A stretch of 64,000 bases of DNA from Panacagrimonas perspica (GCF_004364935.1 NZ_SOBT01000008.1:1367534-1431533); one strand, 5' to 3'; shown: positions 20,725 to 29,703, counted from the stretch's first letter. Numbers and translations are program-made. The notes: generated by a model from the sequence alone, not told the origin.

Positions 20725-21950
20725 ATCGAATGTCGACCGAACCCGCAGCAGGCGTCGCGATGGAGCAGGTCCTCAAAGGCCTGCGCGTCCTCGACCTGAC
20801 CCAGAACGTGGCCGGGCCCTATTGCACGCAGATCCTCGGCGACATGGGCGCCGAGATCATCAAGGTGGAGCGGCCGGGCTCCGGCGACGACACGCGGGCC
20901 TGGATGCCGCCGGCCTGGGGCGAACAATCACCGGTGTACCTCGCCTTCAACCGCAACAAGAAGAGCATCTGCATCGATCTGGATGCGCCGGAAGGCCAAG
21001 AGGCGGTGGCGCGACTCGCGCGCAGCGCCGACATCGTCGTCCACTCGATGAAGCCCGGCAGCGCCGAATCGCGCGGCCTGGGCTTCGAGTCGCTCCGGCA
21101 GGACAACCGCAAGCTCGTCTACTGCGCCATCAGCGCCTTCGGACAATCCGGGCCCATGAGCGGGCTGCCGGGTTACGACCCGCTGATGCAGGCCTTCACC
21201 GGCGTCATGAGCGTCACCGGCAACGACGGCGAGGCGCCCGTGAGGGTCAGCGTCTCGCTGATCGACATGGGCTCCGGCATGTGGGCGGCGATGGGCATCC
21301 TCGCGGCGCTGCGCGAGCTCGAGCGCACCGGCGAAGGAAGCTGCGTCAACACCAGCCTGCTGGAGACCGGCATCGCGTGGATGTCGGTGTTCATCGCCAA
21401 CTTCCGCGCATCCGGCACGTTGCCGCGCAAGCTCGGATCGGCGATGACGATGTTGGCGCCGTACGAACTGTTCGCCGCCGCCGACGGCTGGGTGTTCATC
21501 GCAGCCGGCAACGACCGCCTGTTCACCCAGGTCTGCAAGGCGCTGGGGATCGACCATGCTGCGTCCGACCCCAAATTCGCGAAGAACGCCGACCGCGTGA
21601 AGCACCGCGTCGAGCTGCATCGCATCATCGAGGACGCGATGGTGCAGATGCCGGCCGCCGAAGCCGTGAGGCGCCTGCGCGCTTGCGGCGCTCCGTGCAG
21701 CATTCTCAACGACGTCGGCCAGATGCTGACCGACGAGCAGGTCGTCTCCGCCGGCATCGTGCAGCCGCTACAGGTCAGCGAAGGCGACGATCATCGCGTG
21801 GTCGGCATCCCGTTCACGCTCAACGGTCGGCGCAAGACCGAACACGTGGCGCCGCCGACACTGGGCGCTCACACGCACGCACTCCTGGCGGAGGCCGGCT
21901 ACGACGATGCGGCGATCCGCCGGATGATCGAGCACCGCTTCGTCGGCTGA
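20721..21950 (+). CDS. CaiB/BaiF (class III) CoA-transferase, operon copy
   Basis: A 409-aa acyl-CoA transferase, probably activating the pathway substrate at the expense of another acyl-CoA. Family landmarks: LRVLDLTQNVAGPYCTQILGDMGAEIIKVERP, NRNKKSICIDLDAPEG, MKPGSAESRGLG, ISAFGQSGP, and the region LIDMGSGMWAAMGILAAL, where Asp in LIDMGSG is the expected catalytic residue. Three Met codons lie near the start; ATG 20721 is preferred because it overlaps the gntR stop. It leads a row of genes 13-33 bases apart encoding beta-oxidation-type steps. Confidence 0.9.
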   Translation: MNRMSTEPAAGVAMEQVLKGLRVLDLTQNVAGPYCTQILGDMGAEIIKVERPGSGDDTRAWMPPAWGEQSPVYLAFNRNKKSICIDLDAPEGQEAVARLARSADIVVHSMKPGSAESRGLGFESLRQDNRKLVYCAISAFGQSGPMSGLPGYDPLMQAFTGVMSVTGNDGEAPVRVSVSLIDMGSGMWAAMGILAALRELERTGEGSCVNTSLLETGIAWMSVFIANFRASGTLPRKLGSAMTMLAPYELFAAADGWVFIAAGNDRLFTQVCKALGIDHAASDPKFAKNADRVKHRVELHRIIEDAMVQMPAAEAVRRLRACGAPCSILNDVGQMLTDEQVVSAGIVQPLQVSEGDDHRVVGIPFTLNGRRKTEHVAPPTLGAHTHALLAEAGYDDAAIRRMIEHRFVG

Positions 21951-21982
21951 CGCATTCCATCCGATCCACTTCCCGAGACGTC

Positions 21983-23143
21983 ATGGACTTTTCCTATACC
22001 GACACCCAGCGCGAGATTCGCGACGCGGTCGCCGCGCTCTGCACGCGCTTCGACGACGCCTACTGGCGCGATTGCGAAGTGGAAAAGAACTATCCGCACG
22101 CCTTCGTCGATGCCGTCACCGAGGCCGGCTGGTTGTCGGCGCTGATTCCGGAGGCCTACGGCGGGTCCGGCCTGAGCCTGCTCGATGCCTGTGTGATCCT
22201 GGAGGCGATCAACCACAGCGGCGGCAATGGCGCGGCGTGTCACGCGCAGATGTACACGATGGCCAGCGTGCTCGAGCACGGCAGCGAGGCGCAGAAACGC
22301 GCGATCCTGCCGCGCATCGCATCGGGCGACCTGCGCCTGCAGGCGTTCGGCGTCACCGAGCCCGACGCGGGCTCCAACACGCTGCGCATCAAGACTTTCG
22401 CGCGCAAGGTCAACGGCGGCTACGTCATCGACGGCCAGAAGATCTGGACCTCGCGCTATCGCCAGTCGGACATGTACCTGCTGCTCGCACGCACGACGCC
22501 GTACGAAGAGGTCAAGCGCAAGACCGATGGACTGAGTTTGTTCCTGATCGACATCGCGAAGGCCGGGAAATCGCTGCAGGCGCGCACGATCGACACGATG
22601 CTCAACCACCACACCAACGAGGTCTTCATCGAGAACCTCGAAGTCGGTGACGACGCGCGCATCGGCGAAGAGGGCAAGGGATTCTCGTACCTGCTCAGCT
22701 CGCTCAACGCCGAACGCCTGCTGGTCTCCAGCGAGTGCCTGGGCGATGGCCGCTGGTTCGTCGATCGCGCGCGGCGCTACGCCAGCGAGCGCATCGTGTT
22801 CGACAAACCGATCGGCGCCAACCAGGGTGTGGCCTTCCCCATCGCCAAGTCGCACGCGGCGCTGTGCGCAGCCGAACTGATGCGCAACAAGGCCGCCACC
22901 CTGTTCGACGCCGGCAAGCCCTGCGGCGGCGAAGCCAACATGGCGAAGTACCTGTGCAGCGAAGCCTCGTGGGAAGCCGCCGAGGCGGCGATGACGACCT
23001 TCGGCGGCTACGGGTTCGCCACCGAATACGGAATCGAGCGAAAGTGGAAGGAGACGCGCCTGTTCCGCACCGCGCCGATCTCGAACAACCTGGTGCTCGC
23101 CTTCATCGCGCAGCACTTGTTGGAGATGCCGCGGTCGTACTGA
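21983..23143 (+). CDS. acyl-CoA dehydrogenase
   Basis: A 386-aa FAD enzyme introducing an alpha-beta double bond into an acyl-CoA. Signatures: ALIPEAYGGSGLSLLDACVILE, FGVTEPDAGSNT, and TTFGGYGFATEYGIERKWKETR. The usual catalytic Glu of short/medium-chain enzymes (YEGT) is absent; that position reads TAPISNN. Glu244 in LNAERLLVSSECLG matches the helix-G Glu used by isovaleryl-CoA and long-chain enzymes, an arrangement that admits beta-branched substrates. It lies between the CoA-transferase and enoyl-CoA hydratase and should be their middle step. Confidence 0.92.
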   Translation: MDFSYTDTQREIRDAVAALCTRFDDAYWRDCEVEKNYPHAFVDAVTEAGWLSALIPEAYGGSGLSLLDACVILEAINHSGGNGAACHAQMYTMASVLEHGSEAQKRAILPRIASGDLRLQAFGVTEPDAGSNTLRIKTFARKVNGGYVIDGQKIWTSRYRQSDMYLLLARTTPYEEVKRKTDGLSLFLIDIAKAGKSLQARTIDTMLNHHTNEVFIENLEVGDDARIGEEGKGFSYLLSSLNAERLLVSSECLGDGRWFVDRARRYASERIVFDKPIGANQGVAFPIAKSHAALCAAELMRNKAATLFDAGKPCGGEANMAKYLCSEASWEAAEAAMTTFGGYGFATEYGIERKWKETRLFRTAPISNNLVLAFIAQHLLEMPRSY

Positions 23144-23156
23144 TCCAGGAACGAAC

Positions 23157-23969
23157 ATGAACGAACCCCAACCCACGTACAGCGCCTACGAGACGATCCG
23201 CCTGGATCGGGTGGACGAGCACGTGCTGCACGTGCAACTGAACCGTCCCGCGGTGGGAAACGCCATCGACACGCAGATGGGCCGGGACCTGCTGGATCTG
23301 TGGACGCGGCTCACCGAGGACGCCGATGGCGTGCGTTGCATCGTGCTCTCTGGATCCGGCGACAAGATCTTCTGTGCCGGTGGCGACCTCAAGCAGCGCG
23401 ACGGCATGAGCAAGGCGCAGTGGCAGGCGCAGCACGAGATCTTCGAGCGCATGTTCTGGGCGCTGGCCGACCTGCCGATCCCGGTGATCGCGGCCGTCAA
23501 CGGTCACGCCTACGCCGGCGGCCTCGAACTCGCGCTGCACTGCGACTTCATCTACGCCAGCAGCGCGGCGCGCATGGCGCTCACCGAGGTCAAGCTCGGC
23601 ATCATCCCGGGCGGCGGCGGCACGCAGAACCTGCCCCGCGCCGTCGGCGACCGCCGCGCCAAGGAGATCCTGATGACCGGCTCGCCGTTCACCGCGCAGC
23701 AGGGCGTCGACTGGGGACTCGTCAATCGCATCCTCGAACCGGGCCAGGTCCTCGCCGTCGCATTCGAAACCGCGGCGACGATCGCCGCCAACGCACCGCT
23801 GGCCACCCGCCAGATCAAGAAATCGGTCCGCTACGGCAGCCAGATGGAACTGCGCACCGCATACCGATTCGAGATCGAGGCCTACAACCACCTGATCGAC
23901 ACCGAAGACCGGCTCGAAGGCGTGCGCGCCTTCAACGAGAAGCGCAAGCCGGTCTTCCGCAGCCGTTGA
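23157..23969 (+). CDS. enoyl-CoA hydratase/isomerase (crotonase)
   Basis: A 270-aa crotonase with both hydratase glutamates: Glu124 in AGGLELALHCD and Glu144 in LTEVKLGIIPGGGGTQ, 20 residues apart as in classical enoyl-CoA hydratase. The CoA-binding FCAGGDLKQRDG and the C-terminal AFNEKRKPVF are present. It should hydrate the product of the upstream acyl-CoA dehydrogenase. Given the HMG-CoA-lyase-like gene next to it, a methylglutaconyl-CoA hydratase-like role is plausible but unproven. Confidence 0.92.
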   Translation: MNEPQPTYSAYETIRLDRVDEHVLHVQLNRPAVGNAIDTQMGRDLLDLWTRLTEDADGVRCIVLSGSGDKIFCAGGDLKQRDGMSKAQWQAQHEIFERMFWALADLPIPVIAAVNGHAYAGGLELALHCDFIYASSAARMALTEVKLGIIPGGGGTQNLPRAVGDRRAKEILMTGSPFTAQQGVDWGLVNRILEPGQVLAVAFETAATIAANAPLATRQIKKSVRYGSQMELRTAYRFEIEAYNHLIDTEDRLEGVRAFNEKRKPVFRSR

Positions 23970-23997
23970 TCGACACGCACCACCCGGAGCCCACGCC

Positions 23998-24930
23998 ATG
24001 CCCACCGCCATCATCGTCAGGGAAGTCGGCTTGCGCGACGGTCTGCAGATCCATCCCACGTTCATGCCCACCGCGGACAAGCTGGCGTGGATCAGCGCAG
24101 CTGCCGCGGCCGGCATCCGCGAGATCGAAGTCACGTCCTACGTTCCGCCCAAGCTGATCCCGCAGTTCACGGATGCCGCCGAGGTCACGCGCGGCGCGCT
24201 CGAGATCCCGGGGCTGAAATCGTCGGCGCTGGTGCCCAATCTCAAGGGCGCCGAGCGCGGCCTGGAGCTGGGCGTGCCGATGCTGAACTTCGTCGTGTCG
24301 GTGAGCCGCACGCACAACTTGAAGAACGTGCGACGCGAACCTTCGGAGTCGGTGGCGGACTTCCGCGAGATCGTCCGGCGCGTGCGCACCGAGAGCGCCG
24401 CGCGGCGCACGATCATCAGCGCCGGTCTGTCGACGGCGCTGGGCTGCTCGTACGAAGGACGCATCCCGGTGGACGACGTCGTGCGCCTGGCGGTCGAGCT
24501 GGCCGATGCCGGCGCGGATGAGCTGATGATCGCCGACACCGTCGGCTACGCCGACCCGGCACAGGTTCGCCGCGTGTTCAGGGCCGTGCAGCAGGAAGTG
24601 AAGACGGTGCCGCTGCGCGCCCATTTCCACGACACGCGCGGCACGGGCCTGGCCAACGCGAGCGCGGCGCTGGATTGCGACATCACCCGCTTCGATGCCT
24701 CGCTGGGCGGCCTCGGCGGCTGCCCGTACGCGCCAGGCGCCAGCGGCAACATCGTGCTCGAAGACCTGGTGTTCATGTTCGACTCGATGGGTCTGGATAC
24801 CGGCATCGACATCGGCAAGCTGCTGGCCGTGCGCGAACAAGTGAAGGCCGCCCTGCCCGACATGCCGATGCACGGCGCGCTGTGGCGCGCCGGCTTGCCG
24901 CGCCATTACGTCAGCGCCGCGACGCGCTGA
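23998..24930 (+). CDS. hydroxymethylglutaryl-CoA lyase-like enzyme
   Basis: A 310-aa TIM-barrel lyase of the HMGL-like family. The N-terminal VREVGLRDGLQ carries the metal-binding Arg-Asp, REIEVTSYVPPKLIPQ and DTVGYADPAQV follow, AHFHDTRGTGLANA supplies metal-binding histidines, and Cys242 in GLGGCPYAPGASGN is the active-site loop cysteine. The family cleaves 3-hydroxy-3-methylglutaryl-CoA, or related 3-hydroxyacyl-CoAs, to a keto acid plus acyl-CoA. Leucine or terpene pathways would normally add a biotin carboxylase; none is here, so the acyl-CoA probably arises from the CoA-transferase route. Confidence 0.9.
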   Translation: MPTAIIVREVGLRDGLQIHPTFMPTADKLAWISAAAAAGIREIEVTSYVPPKLIPQFTDAAEVTRGALEIPGLKSSALVPNLKGAERGLELGVPMLNFVVSVSRTHNLKNVRREPSESVADFREIVRRVRTESAARRTIISAGLSTALGCSYEGRIPVDDVVRLAVELADAGADELMIADTVGYADPAQVRRVFRAVQQEVKTVPLRAHFHDTRGTGLANASAALDCDITRFDASLGGLGGCPYAPGASGNIVLEDLVFMFDSMGLDTGIDIGKLLAVREQVKAALPDMPMHGALWRAGLPRHYVSAATR

Positions 24931-24954
24931 GCTGCGTCGATCGCGGACGAGCCG

Positions 24955-26307
24955 ATGCCGACCCCGCTCACGCAGGCGCTCGCCGAGTTCGTCGCGAACC
25001 CACGCATCGAGCGTTCGCTGCCCGCTGCGATGCGGATCGCGAAGATCGGCCTGATCGACACCGTCGCCACTGCGCTGGCGGGCTGTGCCGAGCCTGCCGT
25101 CCGCATCCTCCTCGAACACCTCACCGCGCAGGGCGGCACGCCCGAGGCGCCGTTGCTGTTCACCGGCACGCGGCTGTCCACGGCGCATGCCGCCCTCGTC
25201 AACGCCGTCGCGGGCCACGCGCTGGACTACGACGACGTCTCGCTGTCCGCGCACACCAGCACGGTGCTGATCCCTACCCTGCTCGCCGAAGGCCATCGGC
25301 TCGGCGCCTCGGGATCCGACGTGCTGCGCGCCTACGCCGTCGGCTACGAAGTCTGGGCCGACCTGCACACGCGCGAACCCGACCCGCTCCATCTGAAGGG
25401 CTGGCATCCGACCAGCGTCTTCGGCACCGTCGCCGCTGCGGCAGCCGTGGCGCATCTGGCGAAGCTGCCGGCGCACACGGTGCAGACCGCGCTGGCCCTC
25501 GCCGCGAGCCTGTCGTCGGGACTGGTCGCGAACTTCGGGACGATGACCAAGCCGCTGCACGCGGGCAAGGCGGCCTCGCACGCGATCGAGGCCGTTCGCT
25601 TGGCCGAGCGCGGGCTCACGGCGGCGCCAGATGCGCTCGAACATCGCGCAGGTTTTCTCGCGGCACTGTCACCGGCCTCACGCGTCGACCTCGCGCGGCC
25701 TTTCGAAGTCGATCCCGATCGGCTGCGACTCGAATCGATCGGCCTGTCGGTGAAACGCTACCCCGTCTGCTATTCCTGCCACCGCGTCATCGACGGCGCC
25801 ATCGCGCTGATCGAACAGCACGACTTGGCGCCCGCGGACGTCGCCTCGGTGCAGGTCCGCATCGGCGTCGCCCAAGCCTCGATGCTGCGCAATCCGCGAC
25901 CCGTCACGGGCCTGGAAGCGCGCTTCAGCATCGAATTCGCCGTCGCCGCAGCGCTGGTCGCACGACGCGTCGGCCTGGCAGAGTCAAGCGATGCGTTCGT
26001 CACGCAATCCGCGGTGCAGGCGCAGTTCGCGAAGGTGAAGGTCGACACCTGCGACCGTCCTTCCGAGGATTCCGCGTTCGGCTATGCGGATCGCGTGTCG
26101 ATCACCTGCACCGACGGCCGCGCATTCGACTCGGGCGACATCCGCTTCGCACGCGGCAACGCCCGCAACCCACTCGATCCGGCGGAGCTGCGCCAGAAAT
26201 TCATCGACTGCGTGGCCTACGGCGGGTCGGGTCGCAACGCGGGTGCGCTGTACGAGCGGCTCGCGGCGTTCGAGGACATCGACGATGTGCGCGGGCTGTT
26301 CGGTTGA
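24955..26307 (+). CDS. MmgE/PrpD-family protein
   Basis: A 450-aa member of the family that includes 2-methylcitrate dehydratase and cis-aconitate decarboxylase. Recognisable parts are KIGLIDTVATALAG, the conserved GHALDYDDVSLSAHTSTV, GYEVWADLHTREPDPLHLKGWHPTS, FGTMTKPLHAGKAA and KRYPVCYSCHRVIDGAIAL. The Tyr-Asp-Asp and the Lys/His-rich loops of the active site are kept. It usually acts on polycarboxylates, so its presence suggests a dicarboxylic or tricarboxylic intermediate, but activity in this operon is not predictable. Confidence 0.88.
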   Translation: MPTPLTQALAEFVANPRIERSLPAAMRIAKIGLIDTVATALAGCAEPAVRILLEHLTAQGGTPEAPLLFTGTRLSTAHAALVNAVAGHALDYDDVSLSAHTSTVLIPTLLAEGHRLGASGSDVLRAYAVGYEVWADLHTREPDPLHLKGWHPTSVFGTVAAAAAVAHLAKLPAHTVQTALALAASLSSGLVANFGTMTKPLHAGKAASHAIEAVRLAERGLTAAPDALEHRAGFLAALSPASRVDLARPFEVDPDRLRLESIGLSVKRYPVCYSCHRVIDGAIALIEQHDLAPADVASVQVRIGVAQASMLRNPRPVTGLEARFSIEFAVAAALVARRVGLAESSDAFVTQSAVQAQFAKVKVDTCDRPSEDSAFGYADRVSITCTDGRAFDSGDIRFARGNARNPLDPAELRQKFIDCVAYGGSGRNAGALYERLAAFEDIDDVRGLFG

Positions 26308-26341
26308 AACTCAACAGAAGAATCCGGAAGGAGAAGCAGAC

Positions 26342-27823
26342 GTGAAGACGTACAACCAGTTCATCAACGGCCGTTACGTGGAACCCGCGAGCGGCCGCTG
26401 GCTGGACAGCATCGACCCGTATCGGGGCCAGGCCTGGGCGCGCATTCCCCAGGGCTGCGCCAAGGACGTGGATGCCGCAGCGGCCGCCGCGAACGCCGCG
26501 ATGAAGTCCGGGCCCTGGGCGACGATGACGGCGACGCAGCGCGGCAAGCTGATGTTCAAGCTCGCCGACCTGATCGCGCTGAATTCCGACCGGCTCGCCG
26601 AGATCGAGGTCCGCGACAACGGCAAGCTGCTGGCCGAGATGCGCGGCCAGGTCGCCTATCTGCCCGAGTGGTGGCGCTACTTCGGCGGCCTCGCCGACAA
26701 GATCGAAGGCGCGGTGATGCCGCTCGACAAGCCCGACATGATGGGCTTCACGCGTCACGAGCCGGTCGGCGTCGTCGCGGCGCTCACCGCGTGGAACTCG
26801 CCGCTGCTGTTCGTCGCGTGGAAGTGCGCGGCCGCCATCGCGGCCGGATGCGCGGTGATCGTCAAGCCGTCCGAGTTCGCGTCGGTATCGACGTTGGAGT
26901 TTGCGGCGCTGACCAAGGAAGCCGGCTTTCCCGACGGCGTGTTCAACGTCGTCACCGGGCTGGGCCAGGAAGCGGGCTCGGCGCTGGTCGATCATCCCGG
27001 CGTGGCCAAGGTCACGTTCACGGGTTCCGACGTCACCGGCGCGAAGATCTACGCGCAGGCGGCGCGCAGCATGAAACGCGTGTCGCTGGAGCTGGGCGGA
27101 AAGTCGCCGAACATCGTGTTCGACGATTGTGATCTCGACAAGGCGGCTTCCGGCGTCATCTCCGGCATCTTCGCGGCAACCGGGCAGACCTGCATCGCCG
27201 GTTCGCGTCTGCTGGTGCAGAACTCGATCCGCGAAGCCTTCACGGAGAAAGTGGCGGCGCTCGGACGCTCGGCGCGCAAGGGCAATCCGATGGACGCCGA
27301 CACCAACATCGGGCCCGTGACGACGGCGGCGCAGTACAAGAAGGTGCTCGACTACATCGACATCGCCAAGGCCGAAGGCGCGCGCTGCATTCTCGGCGGC
27401 GGTCCCGCGACCGGCCCCACGCTGACAGGCGGCCAGTTCGTGGAGCCGACGATCTTCGTCGACGTGAAACCGGACATGCGCATCGCGCGCGAGGAAGTGT
27501 TCGGCCCGGTGCTGTCGATCATCGGCTTCGAAGACGAGGCCGACGCCATCCGCATCGGCAACGACACGATCTACGGCCTGGCCGCGGGCGTGTGGACGCG
27601 CGACATGGGCCGGGCGCTGCGCGTCTCCGCCGCCATCAAGGCCGGCACCGTCTGGGTCAATACGTACCGCGCCGTGAGCTACATGATGCCGTTCGGGGGC
27701 ATGAAGCATTCCGGCATCGGCCGCGAGAGCGGTCTCGAATCGATCCGGCAGTTCCTGGAAACCAAGAGCGTGTGGCTGTCGTACGCGGACAACGCGCCGT
27801 TGAATCCCTTCGTGCTGCGCTAA
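26342..27823 (+). CDS. NAD(P)-dependent aldehyde dehydrogenase
   Basis: A 493-aa enzyme oxidising an aldehyde to its acid. Catalytic Cys284 is in ATGQTCIAGSR, the general base Glu250 in SLELGGKSPNIVF, the coenzyme motif FTGSDVTGAKIY, and Asn in TAWNSPLLF. The start is GTG 26342, well placed after GGAAGGAGAAGCAG. It is fifth in the acyl-CoA operon and may produce the acid used by the CoA-transferase. A REP-like palindrome begins three bases after its stop. Confidence 0.92.
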   Translation: MKTYNQFINGRYVEPASGRWLDSIDPYRGQAWARIPQGCAKDVDAAAAAANAAMKSGPWATMTATQRGKLMFKLADLIALNSDRLAEIEVRDNGKLLAEMRGQVAYLPEWWRYFGGLADKIEGAVMPLDKPDMMGFTRHEPVGVVAALTAWNSPLLFVAWKCAAAIAAGCAVIVKPSEFASVSTLEFAALTKEAGFPDGVFNVVTGLGQEAGSALVDHPGVAKVTFTGSDVTGAKIYAQAARSMKRVSLELGGKSPNIVFDDCDLDKAASGVISGIFAATGQTCIAGSRLLVQNSIREAFTEKVAALGRSARKGNPMDADTNIGPVTTAAQYKKVLDYIDIAKAEGARCILGGGPATGPTLTGGQFVEPTIFVDVKPDMRIAREEVFGPVLSIIGFEDEADAIRIGNDTIYGLAAGVWTRDMGRALRVSAAIKAGTVWVNTYRAVSYMMPFGGMKHSGIGRESGLESIRQFLETKSVWLSYADNAPLNPFVLR

Positions 27824-27825
27824 CC

Positions 27826-27893
27826 GTAGCCCGGACGAAGTCCGGGGATATGGTCCGTCGAAGAGGGAAAGCCCCGGACTTCGTCCGGGCTAC
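27826..27893. repeat. REP-like bipartite palindrome, copy 4 (inside operon)
   Basis: Arms GTAGCCCGGACGAAGTCCGG and complement separate two co-directional genes 92 bases apart. In mRNA it could form a stable hairpin that lowers downstream expression or protects the upstream message. Confidence 0.85.
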
Positions 27894-27915
27894 AAAAGAG
27901 AGAAAGGAGATCTCC

Positions 27916-28968
27916 ATGAAAGGCATCGTCTTCGAAGGCGACCGCAAGGTCGCGATCGAATCCTTCGACGACCCTACGCCGGGACCCGGCGAGGTCGTGC
28001 TGGAGATCAGGGCCTCCGGTATGTGCGGCAGCGATCTGAAGTTCTATCGCGCTCCGCCGGGTCAGGCGATGAAGGCGCTCGGCTTCAGCAGCGACAAGAG
28101 GGTCATCGCCGGCCATGAGCCCTGCGGCGTCGTCGTGGCGGTCGGATCGCACGTGAATCCCAAGCAGGCCAGGGTCGGGCAACGCGTCATGGTCCACCAC
28201 TACAAGGGATGCGGCGCCTGCCCGCACTGCTCCACCGGCTGGCAGCAACTCTGCGTCGAAGGCGTCGCCGAGGTCTACGGCGTCACCGGTCACGGCGCCC
28301 ATGCGCGCTACATGAAGTGCCCGGCGAACACCTGCGTGAACCTGCCGGAATCGCTGTCCTTCGAAACCGGCGCGGCGATCTCCTGCGGCACCGGCACCGC
28401 CTGGGGCGCGATCCAGCGTCTCGAACTCAAGGGCGACCAGACGCTGGTGATCTTCGGCCAGGGGCCGGTCGGCCTGTCGACGACGCAGCTTGCCGCCGCG
28501 CTCGGCGCGCGTGTCATCGCACTCGACGTCAGTCCCGCCCGGCTGGCGCGCGCGAAATCCTTCGGCGCACACGAACTCATCGATCCGTCGAAGGTCGACG
28601 CGGTGGCCGCCATCCGCGAACTCACCGGCGGACTGGGCGCGCACGCGTCGCTCGACGCCTCCTCGTCACCCGATGCCCGGCGGCAAGCCGTGCAATGCCT
28701 GCGCACCTGGGGCAAGGCCTGCTTCGTCGGCGAAGGCGGACAGCTCACGCTCGATGTCAGCCCGGATCTGCTCCGCCGCCAGATCACGGTGATCGGTCAC
28801 TGGACGTTCTCGACGGTCGGCCAGGCGGAATGCGCGAAGTTCATCGCCGACCGGAACATCGACGTCGACAGCCTGTTCACCGAACGCTGGACGCTCGATC
28901 AGGCCGACGAGGCGTACAAGCTGTTCGACGGGGCTTCGAGCGGCAAGGGCGTGTTCGTGTTTCATTGA
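27916..28968 (+). CDS. zinc-dependent alcohol dehydrogenase (MDR family)
   Basis: A 350-aa medium-chain dehydrogenase. Catalytic zinc ligands are in ASGMCGSDLKFY and the GHE motif of IAGHEPCGVV; the structural zinc cysteines are in GCGACPHCSTGWQQLC. Rossmann motif GQGPVGLSTTQLAAALGA binds NAD(P). AGAAAGGAGATCTCC precedes ATG 27916. It could supply the aldehyde for the upstream aldehyde dehydrogenase, making an alcohol to acid lead-in for the CoA pathway. Substrate unknown. Confidence 0.9.
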   Translation: MKGIVFEGDRKVAIESFDDPTPGPGEVVLEIRASGMCGSDLKFYRAPPGQAMKALGFSSDKRVIAGHEPCGVVVAVGSHVNPKQARVGQRVMVHHYKGCGACPHCSTGWQQLCVEGVAEVYGVTGHGAHARYMKCPANTCVNLPESLSFETGAAISCGTGTAWGAIQRLELKGDQTLVIFGQGPVGLSTTQLAAALGARVIALDVSPARLARAKSFGAHELIDPSKVDAVAAIRELTGGLGAHASLDASSSPDARRQAVQCLRTWGKACFVGEGGQLTLDVSPDLLRRQITVIGHWTFSTVGQAECAKFIADRNIDVDSLFTERWTLDQADEAYKLFDGASSGKGVFVFH

Positions 28969-29025
28969 GCCGACGCGCCGCCGGGTCGATCGTGTCGGTT
29001 TTGAACTTGGGGAAAAGGCTTTTAG

Positions 29026-29150
29026 CGCAAAGGGCGCAAAGGAAAAGAAAGGACGCAAAGAAAAGAAAGACGAAATGTTGGGAACAGCGCTTCGCCCGCG
29101 CCGTTACTCGCCTTCCTTTGCGTCCTTTCTTTTCCTTTGCGCCCTTTGCG
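29026..29150. repeat. 35-bp perfect inverted repeat rich in AAAG (third repeat family)
   Basis: Arms 29026-29060 and 29116-29150 are exact complements built from CGCAAAGG-like units, separated by 55 bases. The whole gap from 28969 to 29259 contains no gene. Base composition is unlike the surroundings. It could be a dispersed intergenic repeat or a long hairpin terminator. Confidence 0.85.
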
Positions 29151-29259
29151 TTGAACGCTTCTACCGGCCCATCAGAAGCCAACCTTCCGCCCAGTGGCGC
29201 TGAGCGCTTTTCCCACTCCATCAGAACCGGCTCGCGCAACCCTCAGCAGGAGACCCCGC

Positions 29260-29703
29260 ATGAACATCGAAGACCGCCTCGCGATCCTGGAGACGATCGC
29301 CAACTACTCGTACCGCTACGACGCCCAGGATCCGGTCGGCTTCTCGGAGCTCTTCGTCGAGGACGCGCTGTGGGAGGCCTACGCCGCGAATGCGCAGAAG
29401 CCCGAGCTGCAGCTCTCCGGCCGCGCCGGCATCCGCGAATGGGCCGCCGCACGGCTGGCCAGGCGCGCGGGCAAGTTCACGAGCCGGCATCACCAGTCCG
29501 GCACCGTCTTCGAGAGCTGGACCGCGGACGGCGCGAAGACGCGCACGATGGTGTTGGTCACGCACCAGGGCACGGATGAAGCCGCGCCCTCGCCGACCTT
29601 GTCCGGCGTCTACCACGACGTGTGGCGCCGTACGCCGCAGGGGTGGCGGTTCGCGCATCGCGCGTTGCATCACGACCGGCATGGTGTTCACGTGCAGAGC
29701 TGA
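29260..29703 (+). CDS. SnoaL/NTF2-like protein
   Basis: A 147-aa protein with the NTF2-like layout: N-terminal helices (EDRLAILETIANYSYRYDA), VGFSELFVEDALWEAY, then antiparallel strands such as SRHHQSGTVFESW and TPTLSGVYHDVWRRT ending WRFAHRALHHDRHG. The family includes small isomerases, dehydratases and dioxygenase beta subunits. CAGCAGGAGACC precedes ATG 29260. It follows the alcohol dehydrogenase after the 35-bp inverted repeat, so it may be expressed separately. Function is not predictable. Confidence 0.75.
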   Translation: MNIEDRLAILETIANYSYRYDAQDPVGFSELFVEDALWEAYAANAQKPELQLSGRAGIREWAAARLARRAGKFTSRHHQSGTVFESWTADGAKTRTMVLVTHQGTDEAAPSPTLSGVYHDVWRRTPQGWRFAHRALHHDRHGVHVQS

